Of a stretch of DNA of 16,709 nucleotides, positions 14,751 to 16,709 are shown one piece after another; the stretch's first letter is position 1; the number at the start of each line of letters is the position of its first letter. The notes beneath the pieces were generated by a model. It searched no databases. It was given only the letters and a program-made list of their open reading frames with translations, and was not told where the DNA came from. Made by a program: the position numbers and the translations under genes. This stretch comes from CAYSHJ01 sp964589725. Its GTDB lineage: Bacteria; Planctomycetota; Planctomycetia; Planctomycetales; Planctomycetaceae. Location: contig CAZPUJ010000415.1 in the NCBI GenBank assembly GCA_964589725.1, forward strand, positions 1 to 16,709, given 5' to 3'.

Positions 14751-15000
14751 ATAGCATGTGATGCGGATCGCCGCCAAACAATGTTGGCTCGTTCTCCGCC
14801 AAGATGCGCTTCATACGATCCGCGTAGATCGGCTCAAAGTCGGCGAGGTGAGCGACAAGTTCCAGCGTGCTCCACTTACCGGGAACCGGGCGAGCAAGCA
14901 GTTGCTCGTGCGTCATCCCGGTGATTGCCTGCCGAAGCAATTGCGGGCTCCTCAGGTATTCGTCGATCAATCCGGAGATGCTCAGATCAGAATGATTCAT
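14713..15000 (-). pseudogene. DinB-like (four-helix metalloenzyme fold) gene, C-terminally truncated
   Basis: The 95-residue product begins like a DinB/YfiT-type protein: LIDEYLRSPQLLRQAITGMT, ARPVPGKWSTLELVAHLADFE with the first metal-ligand type His, and YADRMKRILAENEPTLFGGD. Family members are about 150-170 residues with further ligand His residues in the missing half. After GGD the sequence changes to PHHMLFIAEKRQALSAR and stops, and no continuation is seen in other minus-strand frames down to 14437. It therefore looks like a 3' deletion and is probably inactive. Its ATG overlaps the TGA of the dipeptidase gene by 4 nt (ATGA), with GAGGAA as ribosome site, so it is translated from the same mRNA. 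A short stand-alone variant cannot be excluded. Confidence 0.7.
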
Positions 15001-16373
15001 CCGTTGTTCCTCAATTTCGTCTTTACCATTTCGCGAGCCGTTGCTTCCGCACTGCGCATTACGCGCAGCACATTTCCGCTCATGATGCGGTGAATCTGCT
15101 CCGCCGAGTACCCACGGTTGAGCAACTCTTGCGTGATGACCGGATAGGTCGAGACATCTTCAAGTTGACGCGGACAGGTCGTGATGCCGTCGAAGTCCGA
15201 GCCGAGGCCGACGTGCTCGATGCCGGCTATTTTCACGATGTGATCGATGTGATCGACGACGTCTTGCACCGTTCCCGGTTCGATGGGGTTGTCGAGTTCC
15301 CACTTCTTCTTGGCCTTCTTGAAGTCGGCGTCCTTCGGGAACTGCAGCTGTAGGTCGCGGTTGACCTGAAACATGTTGGCTCGCCGCTTTGCCGACTCCG
15401 GATGAACGAAGCCGGAGAAGAAATTGACCATCACCACGCCACCGTTTTCGCGTGTGAGCCGGAGCACGTCGTCCGGCACGTTCCGCGGATGATCGGCGAT
15501 CGCGCGCGCGGACGAGTGCGAAAAGATGATCGGCGCGAGAGTCACCTTCAGGGTGTCTTTCATCGTCTCCGGCGAGACATGCGACAAATCGACTAACATC
15601 CCTAGCCGATTCATCTCGCGCACGACCTCGTCGCCGAACGCCGTCAGCCCGCCGTGCTTCGCGCCGTCGGTCGCCGAGTCGGCCCAGTTGAGCGTGTCGG
15701 AATGGGTGAGCGTCATGTACCGCACGCCAAGCTCGTACAGTCGTCGCAGGTTTTCGATCGAGTTGTCGATCGAGTGGCCTCCCTCGACCCCGATCAGCGA
15801 CGCGATCTTGCCCGATTTCTGGATGCGATTCACGTCGTCCGCCGTCGTCGCGAACTCGAAGACGTCCGGATATTGCCTGACCATCGAGCGAATGATCTCG
15901 ATCTGTTCGAGCGTCATCGCGAACGCTTTTCCAGGCTGCTTGGCCGTCTCCGCCGGGACATACGCGGCCCAGAATTGAGCCCCGACGTTGCCCGATCGCA
16001 GTCGCGGGATGTCCGTGTGAAACCTTGGCACGCCACGAGCGATGTCCGCTTTGTCGAACGACCCGCCGGCTTGCTTCCGCACCTCCCACGGCAAGTCGTT
16101 GTGTCCGTCGAACACGAACCCCGCCACATGCACCTTGCGAGCTTCATCGGTCACGACGACGAGCGGCCGGTCGGCGGCATCGGCTCTCATCGCGAGCCAG
16201 AAATTCAACGCTGCAGCGAAAAGAATCAGCCCGCTCCGCACGCTCGTTCTCAAGCTCTGCTTGGGAACGCATGTCTTCGAAGCTCTGCTTCGAGCATTCG
16301 CGAAGCGGTGCTTCGGGCGAGTGCGTTCCCAAGCGGAACTTGGGAACGAGGGTTGCTTCTTGTCCTTCGACAT
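14997..16373 (-). CDS. Membrane dipeptidase (peptidase family M19)
   Basis: The 458-residue protein has the dinuclear-zinc M19 (renal dipeptidase) motifs in order: DGHNDLPW (89-96; His91, Asp93), IGVEGGHSI (Glu197), LTHSDTLNWADSATD, VDLSHVSPETM (His265), FSHSSARAI (His286) and GLGSDFDGI (Asp393). All ligands are present. It should hydrolyse dipeptides, including D-amino-acid ones, outside the cytoplasm. A hydrophobic stretch at 48-61 followed by ADAAD is a signal peptide. Residues about 8-43 (with SSAWERT and VPKQSLRT) are encoded by a hairpin repeat array and are not normal M19 sequence, giving an unusually long signal n-region. The ATG at 16373 has AAGGAA 7 nt upstream. A GTG at 16241, just after the array, is the other possible start. 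It overlaps the truncated DinB-like gene downstream by 4 nt. Confidence 0.9.
   Translation of the reverse strand: MSKDKKQPSFPSSAWERTRPKHRFANARSRASKTCVPKQSLRTSVRSGLILFAAALNFWLAMRADAADRPLVVVTDEARKVHVAGFVFDGHNDLPWEVRKQAGGSFDKADIARGVPRFHTDIPRLRSGNVGAQFWAAYVPAETAKQPGKAFAMTLEQIEIIRSMVRQYPDVFEFATTADDVNRIQKSGKIASLIGVEGGHSIDNSIENLRRLYELGVRYMTLTHSDTLNWADSATDGAKHGGLTAFGDEVVREMNRLGMLVDLSHVSPETMKDTLKVTLAPIIFSHSSARAIADHPRNVPDDVLRLTRENGGVVMVNFFSGFVHPESAKRRANMFQVNRDLQLQFPKDADFKKAKKKWELDNPIEPGTVQDVVDHIDHIVKIAGIEHVGLGSDFDGITTCPRQLEDVSTYPVITQELLNRGYSAEQIHRIMSGNVLRVMRSAEATAREMVKTKLRNNG
16245..16348. repeat. REP-like array of four hairpins within the dipeptidase N-terminus
   Basis: The 27-nt ends (16245-16271 and 16322-16348) are inverted repeats matching at 24 of 27 positions. 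Each end is itself a 10-bp hairpin: the right one, CGTTCCCAAG-CGGAA-CTTGGGAACG halves at 16324-16333 and 16339-16348, is perfect; the left has one G-T pair. Between them are TCGAAGC-TCT-GCTTCGA (16277-16293) and CGAAGC-GGT-GCTTCG (16301-16315), both perfect. Read on the minus strand it codes for SSAWERT and VPKQSLRT, which from memory recur as translated repeats in planctomycete proteins. It keeps the dipeptidase frame open. Confidence 0.88.
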
Positions 16374-16401
16374 GGGTCATTCCTTGGCAAAGGCAAACGG
16401 G

Positions 16402-16709
16402 TCAGGAGTCGTTGTTTGCCTGTTCATTGTGGAATCTGACTTGCGGCCGGCCGCGGGGCTGGAGGGTGGAGGAAAGACCGAGTCGCTGGGCAGTCGATGC
16501 GATCCAGGACGACTCACCGAAAGGGCTGCCGCGCTGGGCCGACCGTCGCACAGCGGCCAACTCCCGTTCCGTCAGACGCTGGTTGACTCTCACAACCCAA
16601 TTGGACAAACGTCGAATTGGCCAGGGCGACAACAAGGCCGGACGAGGCTCGACTGTCTGCTGCCAACGCCACAGCGATCCCCTGCGCCAGTCTTACGACC
16701 GCGGCACGA
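16402..16709 (-). pseudogene. REP-associated tyrosine transposase (RAYT) 3' end, broken, partial
   Basis: The minus-strand frame from the window edge ends at TGA 16402. From about 16692 it reads DWRRGSLWR, then NWVVRVNQRLTERELAAVRR, RGSPFG and RLGLSSTLQPRGRP. This is the C-terminal part of RAYT proteins (IS200/IS605-like Y1 transposases, usual ending DWxWSSLWR, NWxxxVNxPxTExELxALRxS, RGxPFG, LGLxxTLRPRGRP). A TAA at 16693-16695 interrupts the frame just before DWRRGSLW, so the gene is likely dead unless it is a sequencing error. The catalytic HUH and Tyr motifs lie beyond the window. It sits 28 nt upstream of the dipeptidase ATG and close to the REP-like hairpin array, the usual companion of RAYTs. 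Confidence 0.78.

Noticed and set aside
15654..16439. 261-codon plus-strand ORF
   Set aside because: Antisense to the M19 dipeptidase, which keeps all zinc ligands.
1..16709. CRISPR array, tRNA, rRNA, prophage or defence system
   Set aside because: No spaced direct repeats, no cloverleaf or TpsiC-like sequence, and no nuclease, toxin or phage structural genes were seen on either strand.

Overview
The window is about 60% GC and reads as a chromosomal stretch of a flagellated planctomycete. This is inferred from the style of the genes (an RAYT/REP-type palindrome coding for 'PSSAWERT', cysteine-rich small lipoproteins, an O-glycan cluster with a sulfotransferase next to flhA-flhF-flhG-fliA), not from a marker gene. 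No rRNA, tRNA or CRISPR array was seen.

Region 1 (about 1-8500) is a cell-surface polysaccharide locus. A small lipoprotein (minus strand) is followed by a Wzx-type flippase and a class B asparagine-synthase-like amidotransferase, joined by a 1-nt stop/start overlap. A beta-propeller-like protein on the minus strand comes next, then an 834-bp decayed intergenic stretch, an O-antigen ligase/polymerase-like membrane protein, and a PAPS-dependent sulfotransferase on the minus strand. Together they suggest assembly, amidation, export, polymerisation and sulfation of a surface glycan. No glycosyltransferase lies inside the window. The decayed stretch contains a recognisable piece of a second, diverged flippase copy (5793-5910), so part of the locus was once duplicated.

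Region 2 (about 8835-14436) is a flagellar regulatory/export block: flhA (export gate), flhF (SRP-type GTPase), flhG (MinD-like ATPase with an N-terminal DQAxxLR motif) and fliA (sigma-28). A small lipoprotein gene follows. The 334-bp divergent region before flhA and the 338-bp region before fliA hold the most regulatory-looking DNA: sigma-28-like boxes, a perfect 16-bp palindrome and a possible terminator.

Region 3 (about 14713-16709, minus strand) has a signal-peptide-bearing M19 membrane dipeptidase overlapping a truncated DinB-like gene. The dipeptidase N-terminus is encoded by an array of four hairpins of the REP type. Directly upstream lies the 3' end of a REP-associated transposase (RAYT) with an in-frame stop.

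I found no defence system or clearly new multi-gene system. The points most worth a second look are the REP array translated into the dipeptidase beside a dead RAYT, the flippase fossil, the paired tandem duplications at equal distance from two minus-strand starts, and the palindrome before fliA.
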